DNA of 64,000 nt from assembly GCF_030463565.1 (NCBI RefSeq), contig NC_134646.1, positions 19,883,296-19,947,295 of the forward strand, in the 5' to 3' direction. The stretch is from Pelecanus crispus (lineage: Eukaryota > Chordata > Aves > Pelecaniformes > Pelecanidae). Made by a program: the position numbers and the translations under genes. Below are positions 36,901 to 48,500 of this stretch, in pieces (within the stretch, counting starts at the first letter, position 1; each line of letters begins with the position of its first letter). The notes below the pieces were generated by a model. That model searched no databases. It was not told the DNA's origin and worked only from the letters and a program-made list of their open reading frames with translations.

Positions 36901-39435
36901 CAACCTGTCACACTTCTGGAGTCAGAGCACTCAAGAACTGCAACTCTACTTTAATTCTTTTCTCATCTTGTATTCAATCCATGAACAAACAAGTATATTA
37001 TGAAAATGTTCTCCCAAATTCTTAAGGGGAATTAGGAGATTTTTACTTAGCTCACAACACAGAGAAGAAGCACTACACAGCACCAACAGCTGTCCATTAT
37101 TCCAATTAACACTACTCTTATCTCATTCACCAGCTCAGTAAAATCATCTGCCAAAGACCTTCACAGCTAACCCAAACCATTCACTTCGCTAACCACCATT
37201 TTTGTAGGTCTTGACTTTCACCCGTGACTGCAGAATCACATATCACTTAAGCTGATGATCTTACTAACTCTGCTGAGTTAATAGCTGATCGCTATTTCCT
37301 GCTTCCACATTCACAGGAGAAGAGCCACGATTTCCCCTCACTTGATTTGGGGATCTGCCCAACTGGGTCCAGCCAAAACAGACATCGCAGTGTACTCCAC
37401 AGGATTATAATCTTTCCACTCAATCAGCCAGCCCACTTTATCTTCAGGAACTAGGCTACGCTCAACTTGTGATCCTGGATACGGGGAGGTGAGAGCTTTG
37501 CTGTGGTAGGACTTAACATTATAAGTGTTGGACATGTTAAGATGAAGATGGGACCAACAGTTCGCAGACGAGTTACTGAAAGAAAAAAAAGAAAAAAGCA
37601 CCTAATTAATTAGGCTTTAACCCTGTTATTTAATCCTGGATCTGCACAATACATTATAGCAAGCGGAACAGACCAGGCTTTTTCCACAAAACAGCTCTCA
37701 GTAATATATTATTGCTTCCTTCAGACATCATGCAAATGTATGCCTGGACCAACAAATTCTGAATTTTACCATCAGCTTCTTGAAGTAGAAGAGTACTCTA
37801 CTAGACACACATGAAGATTTCATAGCATGACTGAGAAGCTGAGAACTAGAACTACCATTCCGGATTGTGTGGAACACTGACCAGTTATTAATCACACAGA
37901 AGGAACACCTCAAAGGCATTTACCATAAATGCAGCAGGAAGGCCTGCTTGAGCATTAAATCTCCATGTGGGCATTTCATCAACAATCCAACCCAGCTTTA
38001 TAAGAGTCCTGCTCTCACATCCAATGGTAGACCAGGTAAGAGCAAAAATGAAATATCCAAAGGGCTGAGCAACACAGCTCTACAAGTTGCTGTGACCACC
38101 AAAATATCATATTGTGCAATACCAAGCAGGATAACACATACCTTGTTTTTCAATTCCAAAGAAGGCTAGAACTATCAAACTAGTTAAAAGAAAAAAAATA
38201 CTTGAGACCTCTAGTGATTTTATTTTGTCATGGGGTTTTGGGAGCTGAAAGATCAGTCAACAGTAAAATACTTAACAGCAGACTGGATTACAGTACCTTG
38301 GAAGATCACCAGCTCTTAAAAATTCTATACAGATTTCCTTTAACACACAAAGCAGCCTTCCTGTACTCAATTTTTTTTTTAACTATTACAGAAATATAGA
38401 GGATTACTCTAGATAAGAGGCTCAAAGCTCAGCAAGGGGCTATAACCTACAAGAGTACTCTAAAAACAAGATATTTGTAAGTTCTTAGTGACAACTTTTT
38501 TTTTTTTTAAATCCATAAACAATCACTTCCAGCATATAAGGAAATATATCACCTCTGCAAAAATGCATCCAGGTATTAACAACTTAACATCTGAGCAAGG
38601 TGATGATGGGACCTATGATCCCAATGAGATAAAAAAGAAAAAAGCAACTCATACATTAAGTATTAACCCTGCTATTTGAACCCAGATATGAATATTAGAT
38701 TATAACTAGCAGAACAGGCCAAGCTTTTTCAAAACCAGCAGTTCCAGTTCTAAACTCCTCACTCATGCTTATGAAATCTTCAGGTGTATCTAGGAGAGTA
38801 GGTTCTGCTTCACACTGTAGCTGAGAATTCCTTGGTCACAGTTACAGCATGAGTGTGCTGTCACTTTCACTGCTGAGGTGATGTTCTCAAGAGCACAATT
38901 CAACTCATGAACCACTTGAGGCTCATAAAAATCTTTAACAGCGATAGGGAAAACGGCTTGGAAAAGGGTGCCAACCTCCACGCGCAGATTGATGCTACAT
39001 CGCTTTTGTATTTTTCAATAACTGCATCAGTTTAAAGGACAGCCTGATTTTTGTTTCTGCCACGTCCAAAAGGGACGCCCTCAGCTACACAGCACATCCC
39101 ATGCCAAGCTCCCCCTCAGCTGGCAGGGGGTGGCGGGGCAGCCCTGAGATCTCGGACAAAGCCGTGAGGCAGCTGCTCCCTCGAGAACAGGGCACCACCT
39201 CCACGGGGCCAAAGGCCAGCAGAGGCGGCGACCCAGGCGGGCCCCCAGGCTCGGCAGCACCGCCGCTGGCCTCAGCACCGCGCAGCTTCACCATCAGCAG
39301 GCCACGGTACCTGAGGGGCGGGCGGCGCTGGAGAACACACCGGGCAGGCTGGGTGGACAGCGCAACAGTGACAGAAAACACGGCGACTGCCCGAGCGAAA
39401 CCGGACGCCGTCACCGCGCCGGCGAGGAGGAGCAT
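30952..39435 (-). CDS. NUDT9: ADP-ribose pyrophosphatase, mitochondrial (Nudix hydrolase 9)
   Basis: Hydrolyses ADP-ribose to AMP and ribose 5-phosphate, mainly in mitochondria. Eight exons on the minus strand: 39311-39435, 37342-37575, 35795-35890, 34916-35002, 33450-33561, 32885-33031, 32550-32634 and 30952-31136. All have correct borders and phases, giving 356 residues (350 in human). The N terminus ([19 protein letters not shown]) is hydrophobic with arginines and few acids, fitting a mitochondrial presequence. Recognisable blocks are [50 protein letters not shown] and [20 protein letters not shown]. The Nudix box is complete at residues 219-239 (G-x5-E-x7-R-E-F-x-E-E). The 39435 start is the first ATG downstream of the minus-strand TATA box in this frame. 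It is head to head with HSD17B11, as in other tetrapods. Confidence 0.97.
34324..34341 (+). repeat. Poly(A) tract
   Basis: Eighteen consecutive A residues followed by a short GA run, in NUDT9 intron 4. Confidence 0.9.
34425..34447 (+). repeat. Poly(T) tract
   Basis: Twenty-three consecutive T residues in NUDT9 intron 4, about 85 bp from an opposite poly(A) run at 34324-34341. The two could pair, but no element is recognisable between them. Confidence 0.9.
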
Positions 39436-40217
39436 CAACGCCACCACCGACCCCGCCTTCGGCAGGAGGAACCGCCGCTTGCAGCTCCGGAGAGCTGGGC
39501 CCGGGCCCGGACCCAGGCCTGAGATGCGGCCGCTGGACCGGCTAGGCGAGGCAGCCCGCTCGGAGCCGCCGCCGCCGCCCGAGCCCCGGCCGGAAGCCGG
39601 CGGGGCCCCCCCGAGCGCCGCCCGCCGCGCCGAACCCCCCGCCCCACGCCGCAGCCAGCGGCCCTCTTTATAAGCTCGCCTCTCATTGGCCGGAGCGCCA
39701 CCAATCGCGAGCGCCTCCAGCCCACGGGCTTCTCCCCTCCCGTGGACACGCCCCCTCACGGGCCGCCGCTGTCCGATTGGTTGCTGCGCCCCTCGGAGGT
39801 GTGGCCGGGCGCGGGGCAGGCGGGGCCGTTAGCAGCCACCGCCCCCGAGCCCCGATCGCGGCGCGGCCCCGGCGATCGCGATCCCCGCGATTCACCACGC
39901 CCCGCGCGGCGAGGGGAGCCGGGCGCCCGGCTGTGGCGAGCCGGGGAGGGCCGCGGCTCGGGGGTGGCTCTGCCGGGGCAGGGTCCCGTGACTGACAGGG
40001 CGAGCGGTGCGTGCTCCGGCGGGCCGCGGGCCGCCCCCTGGCGGCGGTGGAGGGGAGCGCCCCCCGCGCAGCCCCACCGCGCCCGGTCGCACCGCACCCG
40101 GGCCCGCCCCGCTCCCGCCACGGCCCCGGCCCCGGCCCCGGCCCCGGCCCGCTGTGCTGCCGTCAGACGTTGCGGGGCCCTGCTCAGTCAAGCAGTCAGA
40201 GGAGTTTCACAAAAACA
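39436..40217. promoter_or_regulatory. Bidirectional CpG-island promoter of NUDT9 and HSD17B11
   Basis: The start codons of NUDT9 (39435, minus) and HSD17B11 (40218, plus) are 782 bp apart, and the interval is extremely GC- and CpG-rich; the island extends left into NUDT9 exon 1. On the minus strand, TTATAAAG at about 39666-39673 can serve as the NUDT9 TATA box. CCAAT boxes occur near 39684 (as ATTGG), 39700 (CCAAT) and 39774 (ATTGG). These are standard elements of bidirectional housekeeping promoters. No TATA box is visible on the HSD17B11 side. Confidence 0.85.
40122..40150 (+). repeat. (GGCCCC)n hexanucleotide repeat in promoter
   Basis: Nearly five tandem GGCCCC units (GGGGCC on the minus strand) about 70-95 bp before the HSD17B11 start codon, so probably in its 5' UTR or core promoter. 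The matching position of the second copy (about 52466-52512) has unrelated sequence instead. Confidence 0.9.
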
Positions 40218-43200
40218 ATGAATCCGCTTCTGGATTTCCTCCTGGTTTTGGCTACGCTCATCTACTCCTACTTAGAGGCCTTTGTGAAGCTTTTTGTCCC
40301 TGCGAAGAGAAAGTCCGTCGCTGGAGAGCTGGTTCTCATCACGGGTGCCGGCCACGGCGTAGGGAGAGCAACTGCCTTCGAGTTCGCCAAGCGTCAAAGC
40401 AGGCTGGTTCTGTGGGACATCAATAAGGTAACGGTACAGTTCATGTCTTCACTCCTTAAGCTCCGAGGCCTCTGGGGTGTTGATAGCCTAAGAAGGGCTG
40501 CCTACAAATTGCATCCCCGTCCCCTCCTTCCACGCCCGCTCCCATCGGCTCAGGGTCAGCTCGCTGACTGGGACGCTGGGTGCCAGCGGAGGGTTTGGCC
40601 CCACTTGCACCGGAGGACGTAGGTGTCAGGGTCCCACAGCTACTCAGCGCTAATCACCGAGGTAGCATGCCCAGCACGCCAGAGAGTACCTGCAAGAGGG
40701 AACGCAGCCGTCAGCAAGCTGCTGTTGGAACTGCTGCCGAGGCTGGCAGAAAAAAGCACGCTGAGGCCAGAAGCCTGTTTCTACAGAGAAGCAGGTTTAC
40801 CTTCTGCTCGCTGTCTCTCTAGCCTCAGATATGTTGCGTACGTTGCTGGAAGTCGTGTGTCTACTCATATCGACAGGCATCGCTGCGTTGAGCCGCGTGT
40901 GAGCCCTGCTGCCCTCTGGCGCATTCACACGTGTAGATGGCACCTTGCTAACCCTTTACGCTAGCCCAGACTCTTTATTTCAGCTAATTTGACTAGAGTG
41001 CAAAGAGCCCTTGGCAAGGGGAGGAGGATGGACAGAGACAAACACGCAGAACGTCGTTCGGTAGGGATCAAGGCAAAGTGCTGTGCGTAGGAGCGATGGG
41101 CTGTGCAGAGGGGGCGAGTGGCTGGGCAGCAGTGCGCGGGAAAGGCTTCTGACACAGTGGATCAGAAACTGCAGAGGAGTCCATCGCGTCATCCTGAAGC
41201 TGCCTAAAAAAACCAACCCACCACAACCAGAAAAAGACAGGCCTAGCATAGGGGGATGTGTAAATAGGGGAGATATTATGGAATATTTCAGTGTCCGTTT
41301 ATGCTACCCATTATGGCTGAGACTTTGTGTGTGCTTGTGTTCGAGAATCACATCCATGTTCTTCAAAAAAGGTGTGAGCTGGGGCAGGGACGGGGGCCGG
41401 ACGGCGGTACAATTCACAGTGTCCCGATGCGTAAAGGGATACTGCCAAGTAGAGTTTTGTCTGCGTTCACTGGAACGGAGGAAGAAGGAAAACACTTAGC
41501 TTAATAGCAAGTGAGTGAGCTTTGCTGCTGGGAAAAAAGTATTGTAAGGATGGAGAAAAGCAAGCATTGAAATACATTGCCAAGGGAGGCAGTGGATCCT
41601 GAAGGTTTTAAGAACGATTTAGGTGATGGTAGAGGGTCAGACTCAGCATGACCCTGTTGATCCTGCTTTGAGGCTTTTGAGACGGGCTTACTATTTCTTT
41701 CACTCTACTATAAAAGATGGACATCACCAGGTGCTCTTCACACTGTCAAAAGGCAGTCTTCTGTCATAGGAGCAGATGTTCAGACCCAGGATGTGAACTG
41801 CTATAACACTTTGCACTTGGTTATTACTGAGAAAAGCTGCCATTGTTTCCCGGGAGCAGTGCTTGGGATTTGGCATTCATCTGGGAATCGCGGTTTCAGT
41901 CCTTCACCGAGACAGGCAATGTCCATAAATGCATCCTAAGGGAGCATCTCTTCCTTTCTGGCAGTCACTCCACACAGGCCTGAAATTTCAGGTGGGAACA
42001 CTCGTCCTCCTACAGACCCCGGCTACAGCTCTTTCCCTGGGTAGCCATGAACTGTTCAGGGGCTTGGCAGCAGTTAGGCAATCAGGAGAAATCTTCGGGC
42101 TCTAACTGGTCTGACGCGGTGCCCGAGCAGCAACACGTGGGCAGGGTATGGTTGCGCACGTGTGTGTCTTTCTCTTCTGCATCTTACAGCACGGTGTTGA
42201 GGACACGGCAGCAGAATGCGAAAGACTGGGAGCCACTGTTCAAGCCTTCGTGGTGGACTGCAGCAAAAGGGAGGAAATCTACAACGCTGCAGAGAAGGTA
42301 GGAGAGCAGGGGCACGTCCAAAGGCTTATCCAAATATGCTTGATTTTCAGAAAAGTCAGGAAAACAAGGGAGGAGTTATTGTACGGAAATTGTGCAAGCC
42401 CTTGCAATCTCCCCACTTCTTGCTGCTTTCTGTACAGAGAGTGAAGCAGCACTTCCCAGATCGCAGCCAGTCATCCTCTTTTGTGAGGCTCCGGCGTACC
42501 GCGCCTCATTGCCGAGTTTGCTCTTTAGACTTCCAGCCCCTGAAGGAATTTCTGCCTTTCAGTTTTCTGAGCAGCTCACAGACAACACGGGGGACATCTG
42601 AAACATTTTATTGTAAAGGATACGGTCCAGCTGGCTCAAAACAAGCCCGTACGTCCATAGTCCCAGCTGTGACTACCCAGAGCATACTGTGTCTGCGGAA
42701 GACTGGCAGCAATTCAGGGAGAAGCATCAGATCTAAGCCAGATTTCATGGTACTACTGCACATTTCCTACCACATCTGGAAATGCGGTGCGATCTTCCTA
42801 AAGAAACAACACTAAGATGTAAATTAACTGTCACTCATCTTCCACAGCCTTGCATTTTTTTGGCAATGAATGACACACATCTTTCTGGTTTGTTTCTGTC
42901 CAAAAGGTGAAAAAGGAAATTGGGGATGTCTCCATCCTGGTGAATAACGCTGGTGTGATTACAACTGCCGACCTGCTCTCGACTCAGGACCACCAGATTG
43001 AAAGAATGTTTGAAGTCAACATTCTTGCTCACATGTGGGTAAGTGCCACTACCATCTTGCCATGTTTTTTGGGGAGCGTTGTTGAGGAGACACATTTAGA
43101 CTAACAATTATTTTTAGCTACCGGTGAATTACAAAAGCGCCTTTTGGGCATGCATAGCACAGTGGCACCCAGCTAGACTGACTGTTAGGAAACTCAATTA

Positions 43201-46200
43201 ACCTCTTGCTGATCTGAGCCTGGCCCAGTGTTTTCATTCTCTCTTTTCTCTGCGTGAGCCAGGCACCGACGGCCTCATCTGCAGCAGGGGTTGGTCTCTG
43301 TTATAGGGGTATTAGGGTTCCTCATGGCATCGGGCAGTTTGGGCACCCGCAGCTGAGCACCGAGACCCTGCAAGTGGAAGCCAGCCAGCCAAAAAATAGG
43401 AAGCAATGGTTTTATCGGTTGCCCTGCTCGAAAGGCAGCCAGCACGTGGCCCGGATGGCCAGGCAGGGCGGGCAGAGCAGGCGAGGGCCAGCCCTGCATC
43501 TCCCAGCACAGCCCGGCCGCAGGGCGTAGCGAGGCCCGGCCCCTCCCTGACTGCACCCACCAGCCCGGCCGATCTCCCTTGGCGCTCTTCCCCTCGCCGT
43601 TTGTTCCTCTTTGCCGTGCCACCGCCTTCGCCCCTGCTCCTTGAGCTACTTCCGAGCCCGTCTACCATCAGTCCTGCCTCTCCTCGTGATCTGTGCCTCT
43701 CCCACCTCTCTGCGGACCTTCTCCCAGCAGGCTGAGTGGAGGTAACACAGCTGGGCCCTATGGGAGCTGGGCCTGGGGTCCCTGGCCCGCCCGCAGCTGA
43801 CCCGGGGGTAGGGCAGCTGCCGGCAGGGGTTACAGAGCGGGAGGGTTTCAGCTGTAAAGGACTTGTTGTCTGCGGCAGAAGAGAAGAGATGCTGCGGACT
43901 GAGGAGCGTTGTATTGTGCGTGCTGGGGTGAGACGCTGGTAGCGTTGGCGCTGACACCTGAAACCTAAAAAGCAGCATAGGAAAGATGTGAGAATCAGCT
44001 CCTGTTTCTAGCCGACTTCCTGAAACATTCCCGTGTGGAAAACAGGTTGCCAACTGTACCAGCTGAATGGTGAACGGGTATCTCTGTGGCTCTTGGAATC
44101 TGAGGTGCTGTGCAGCACATAGCATTAGCGACAGCATTAGTTGCTTAATGAATGATCGTCAGGGTGTCACTGTTGAATATGCTTAAGAAAACATTGTTCT
44201 TTTCTCCCTTTCCTCCCCCCGCGTTTTTGCCTCTTGGTTTAAATGACTTTCAAGACCACAAGAGCTTTTCTGCCAACCATGATGAACAACAACCACGGTC
44301 ACATTGTCACAGTGGCTTCGGCAGCAGGTCATTTTGTAACGTCTTTCATGGTGGCTTATTGGTAAGTGATTTTAAAATCAGCTCTCTCCATTTGCTTGTT
44401 TTTAATTGCATCTTCTCCATCAGCAACCACAGAGTAACCAAAATAATCCTCCCACTGAATACGGTACGTCCAAAGGATGGTGCAAAGGAGACAAAAAGCA
44501 CAACAGCCAGCACTTCAGGATGCCTGGACGTTCCCGCCAATTCACTTATTAGCTCTGACTGAATTGGGAGCAATGCTTGTATGAAGGAAGAGTCATGTGA
44601 CACATCAACTAATGCAAGCTTCTCCTTTTTTCTCTCCCTCACTGATCCAGACTTTTGCTTAGCAAAAAAGGTATCCTCCTCCCTGCTCGTTCTTAGAAAG
44701 TAGCACTCCTGTGAGTTGTTGTGGTGTTGTCAAGTAAACCCCTAATGAGTAGCTTTTGATCTTTCTACCACTGTGGCAGTGACTAGTGTATAGAAAGACT
44801 TCTGCCATCATGAGATAAAATGGCTTTTTGACTGTAAAATTACCTTTCAGAAGGTAAAAACACGATAACATGTTGTGAGCAACCTAACCGATGCAACTGA
44901 GAGGGCGGTGCATTGCCTCTTTCTGCTAGAAGCATTGGATCACGGTGCACAAACAGAAAAACTGTTGGATTGCATATTGTTGTTCTGCGTCAGATCTAGC
45001 CCTCTATAATAGCAGCTCCAGGCAGAGCGGTCTTCCCCTGGGAGCGCTCCTTCTTAGAGAGTCACTCACTGTTGGCAATGTGAGAACTCCCCAGCCAGGG
45101 ATTTTACTGGCATTACACTGTCCAAATCAATAGCAGTTGATAAACCGATTCTCTGGTTCCACTTTCTTTTGGAGTTGACTTACACTCCTGGCCTGCACAA
45201 GTTCCTGTGGCAGTACATTCCTCAGCTTTTGCACGCATAGCGCTCCTCGATTTCAAAACTCACACGCAAATGTCAGGTGACACTCCTGTGTGGTGTGAGA
45301 AACAGTGGAAGGTTGTTCTCCTTTTCTGCTCTGCCCACCCTTCTCAATTTTAGAGATTCAGGCTGCATTCCTTCTAAGAATCTTCTCACGTGGGAAAAAC
45401 CAGGAAGTCCATTGATGGATGCACATTTGTTATCATTTTCTAAGAATTCCTGACATTTGTCTGTCTGTTCACCACTAAGGCAGCTTTTTCTGAAAGACAC
45501 CTGCTCTGCATGCCACAATTATGTCCCCAAGCAGCAATATCTAATGCAGCACTACAGTCTGGCACAGGGAAAGCTAGAATTAGTCTCTGCCCTGCCTCTC
45601 GGCTAGATTGCGCTTTATTTTTTGCCTCCTAGTCAGTACTGTGTGATGTTTTAGGCCGTTTCCAGTTGTAGAAAGCTAGAAATAGTATCTCTGCCTTCTC
45701 ATTTGTGCTTTTTCCCTTCGTGCAGTTCAAGCAAGTTTGCTGCGGTTGGATTTCATAAAGCTCTGACAGAGGAGCTGTCTACCCTGGGAAAGGACGGAAT
45801 AAAAACATCGTGTCTTTGTCCAGTTTTTATAAACACTGGATTTGTCAAAAACCCCAGTACAAGGTAACTACCAAAACTCTGCCTTCCTGTCCTCCTTTCT
45901 TTGCATCAAGGCGCTCCATATTAACCCCCGCTTTAGGCCTTGTATTCCAACTGACTATATAAAAACAGTATATAAAATGGGCTAAAGAAAATCTGCAGTG
46001 TCATTGAACCCACATAATGGTAGTGTTTGTGCATGTGTGAAGCATCCTACATCAGCTGGTACCACCCCTGTTTTACCACCGTAGCTCCAACATGTATGCT
46101 TTCCTGTGTAGGCTTGGAAAGATATTGGAGGTTGACGAAGTTGTAGAGGCCCTGATGGAAGGAATACTGACCAACCAGAAAATGATTTTTGTTCCATCAC

Positions 46201-47978
46201 ATCTAAGCATTGCTCTACTTTCCGTAATGTAAGTAGCACAAGAAAAAAAAAAAGGCGGGGGAAGGGGGGAAGGACACATATCAATGCTAACTACCTGAGT
46301 ATACAACCCTCAAACTTGTACCATCTGATTCAAGATTAAGTTTTATTTTATGAGGAACTGCATTTTGTATAATATGTATTTTGCAAAGATATGGTTTGGC
46401 AGCACCAAACCCTGGAATGACAGCTGGACAGCAGAAGTTCACATTCAACCCAGTTTAATTTATTTTGTATTATCTTCAGTGTTTGACATCACTATACTCA
46501 GTTACTTAGCAGTCCAGATTTGACATCAGTATGCCTGTAGTAATTAGATAATGTGTAACTGTCTGCAAGACAGAGTATTATTTTTTAAACAGTCAACCAT
46601 CTGAAATATTTTAGTATGAGAAGAGCACGTAACAAGGTAATGAAATAGCAGTGGTTCTTCTAGTGACAACATTTAACAACCATTTGTGCTGCTGGCAGCG
46701 CAAACTTCTGCCTGTTGCCACCTAAGAGCAGGAGGAGCTGGATGACAAGGGCTCTCCCTTTTCTGAAGAACCTCAGTTTAGAGTTAGTGACAACAGCAGA
46801 CATCATCCACAGAAAGAGTTTCTTGAGCCCTCTCATAGGTCCTTTTGATCCACTTTCTGGAGCTAACTGTTCTCAGTGAAGAACTCAATTGCTCTATAGG
46901 GATAGATAGGGAAGGAGAGGGAGAACAAGAAAACACTGTTTCTTCACAGATCACCACTTCCCCTGGGCTTGCAAATAACAGTTTCTCTGAACCAGCATCG
47001 TTCCAGAAAGAGCCGAGGACCTGCTGCTTATTAGTGTTTGTTTCCTCATGTCAACACCAAAGACTGAGGTCTCAGAGGCTGGGAAAGTTGCTTCCAAAGG
47101 GCTCTACTGCTTCTCTCTGCAACGTAAAGCAAGATTTGTCCTCTCATACATCTTTAATATCCAGTGTAGCTGCTCTGATGAAGAGGCGATCTTACCAGAG
47201 CTCAGGTTCCAAACCTAGAATTTACATCAGAACAACTAAGTTAACTTTTCTCTTAACTTCTACAGTATCTTATGAAACACCTGGTAATATCTTGTTTGCA
47301 AAACCTAACACCAGACAGTGGGTAAAAGATTTCAAGTCTTTTTGCATCTCTTAAGAGCTGCATGCTGACAGTGCAAGTCTGCAGAAGCATAGACAAGTCA
47401 AACCTAATGCTGTCAAAGCCCTTAGGATAACACTTTGCTTTTTTGTCTTAACTTGGGGCAGAGGGACACAAAGAGACATGACTCATAAGAGAAGAAATCC
47501 TAGGAGAGGAAACTGCACCTCAGTTTTAACATCTCATCGTTCCATAGGCCTGCTACTTTTCAGAGCACAAAACACTCTATACACAGCTATCTCTGTTCAG
47601 TATTGAACCTTCTTGGATCCTGCAGCAATATTGCAACCCAAATACTGCCCAGTGGGTACCCAACCTTGGAACTATCATAAAAGCACATGGGTGGGATTGG
47701 AGTTAAACTAGACAGAGATTGATGAAGACTATGTATTCTTTGGAAATAATGCCCAGTTTAAAACTTAATCTCAGTCTGTGTGTGTACGCTTCCACTCCCA
47801 AACCAGCTCTTCCCTCACCTGTGGTGCTGCTTTTTCCCATAATTTAAGTTTCTTATCTCACATTTAATTTCACCTTATTATCTCTTTCAGGTTGTTTCCA
47901 GAACGTGCGTTGGCTGTTCTGAAAAAGCTGACCGATGCCAAGTTTGATGCAGTCATTGGGCAGAGAAGCACTCAGTGA
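40218..47978 (+). CDS. HSD17B11: 17-beta-hydroxysteroid dehydrogenase 11, first copy
   Basis: Short-chain dehydrogenase/reductase of the ER and lipid droplets, NAD-dependent, acting on steroids such as androstanediol and probably other lipids. Seven exons: 40218-40427, 42190-42297, 42907-43038, 44255-44361, 45726-45863, 46112-46228 and 47891-47978, giving 299 residues (human 300). An N-terminal hydrophobic segment ([19 protein letters not shown]) gives ER/lipid-droplet anchoring. The nucleotide-binding motif TGAGHGVG is at about residues 42-49, with NNAG at 119-122. The catalytic set is Ser172, Tyr185 and Lys189 (in VTVASAAGH and AYCSSK). The C terminus reads [12 protein letters not shown] to GQRSTQ. 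Residues 262-271 ([10 protein letters not shown]) lack the Glu-Arg found at that place in the second copy and in human HSD17B11. The neighbour NUDT9 identifies this as the syntenic HSD17B11. Confidence 0.95.
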
Positions 47979-48500
47979 AAAGTGAAAATTAATTCTCATT
48001 TCCCAGTGGCACGAGTAAAAACAGAACATGTGCTAAGCATAGTTCAGCTGGTTTGATTCAGAGCAGAACTAAGACAGATGCTTCCAGGCCGCCATTTCCA
48101 AGCACACTTAAGGGTTTATCCCACACCTGCAGCAGGGACATACACATCTCTAGAAGTGTAAAGAGCTGCTTTGGCTGTACGTCGCATCACCTCTAACTCC
48201 TGGTGCAGACAGAAATTCCTGCAAAGCCCATCTTTGGGACAGCACAGCTGCCTACTGAGGTAGATGAAGTACTAGTGAGGTACTGAGGTGGGAGGCCTCT
48301 TTCACCACAATTTATCTTTTTAAATTTAAAAAAAAAATGTGCTCTAATGGACACTCACAGTTTTGTGTGCTTTTGTAGTGAGTACCTGAAATAATACCAC
48401 ATTATTTGTAATGTTATACCTAATTATATCGATTATCAATTATGCATTAGCACCATCAACACTCCTTATTCCAAATAAATACAGTTCTCTAACCCAAAGG
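47979..48500 (+). other. HSD17B11: HSD17B11 first-copy 3' UTR
   Basis: After the TGA at 47976-47978. The first clear AATAAA is at 48474-48479. The same segment, with several differences, follows the second copy. Confidence 0.6.

Noticed and set aside
39085-39759. 224-codon minus-strand frame over the promoter island
   Set aside because: Only 39311-39435 is NUDT9 exon 1; the rest is 5' flank and intron open because of high GC.
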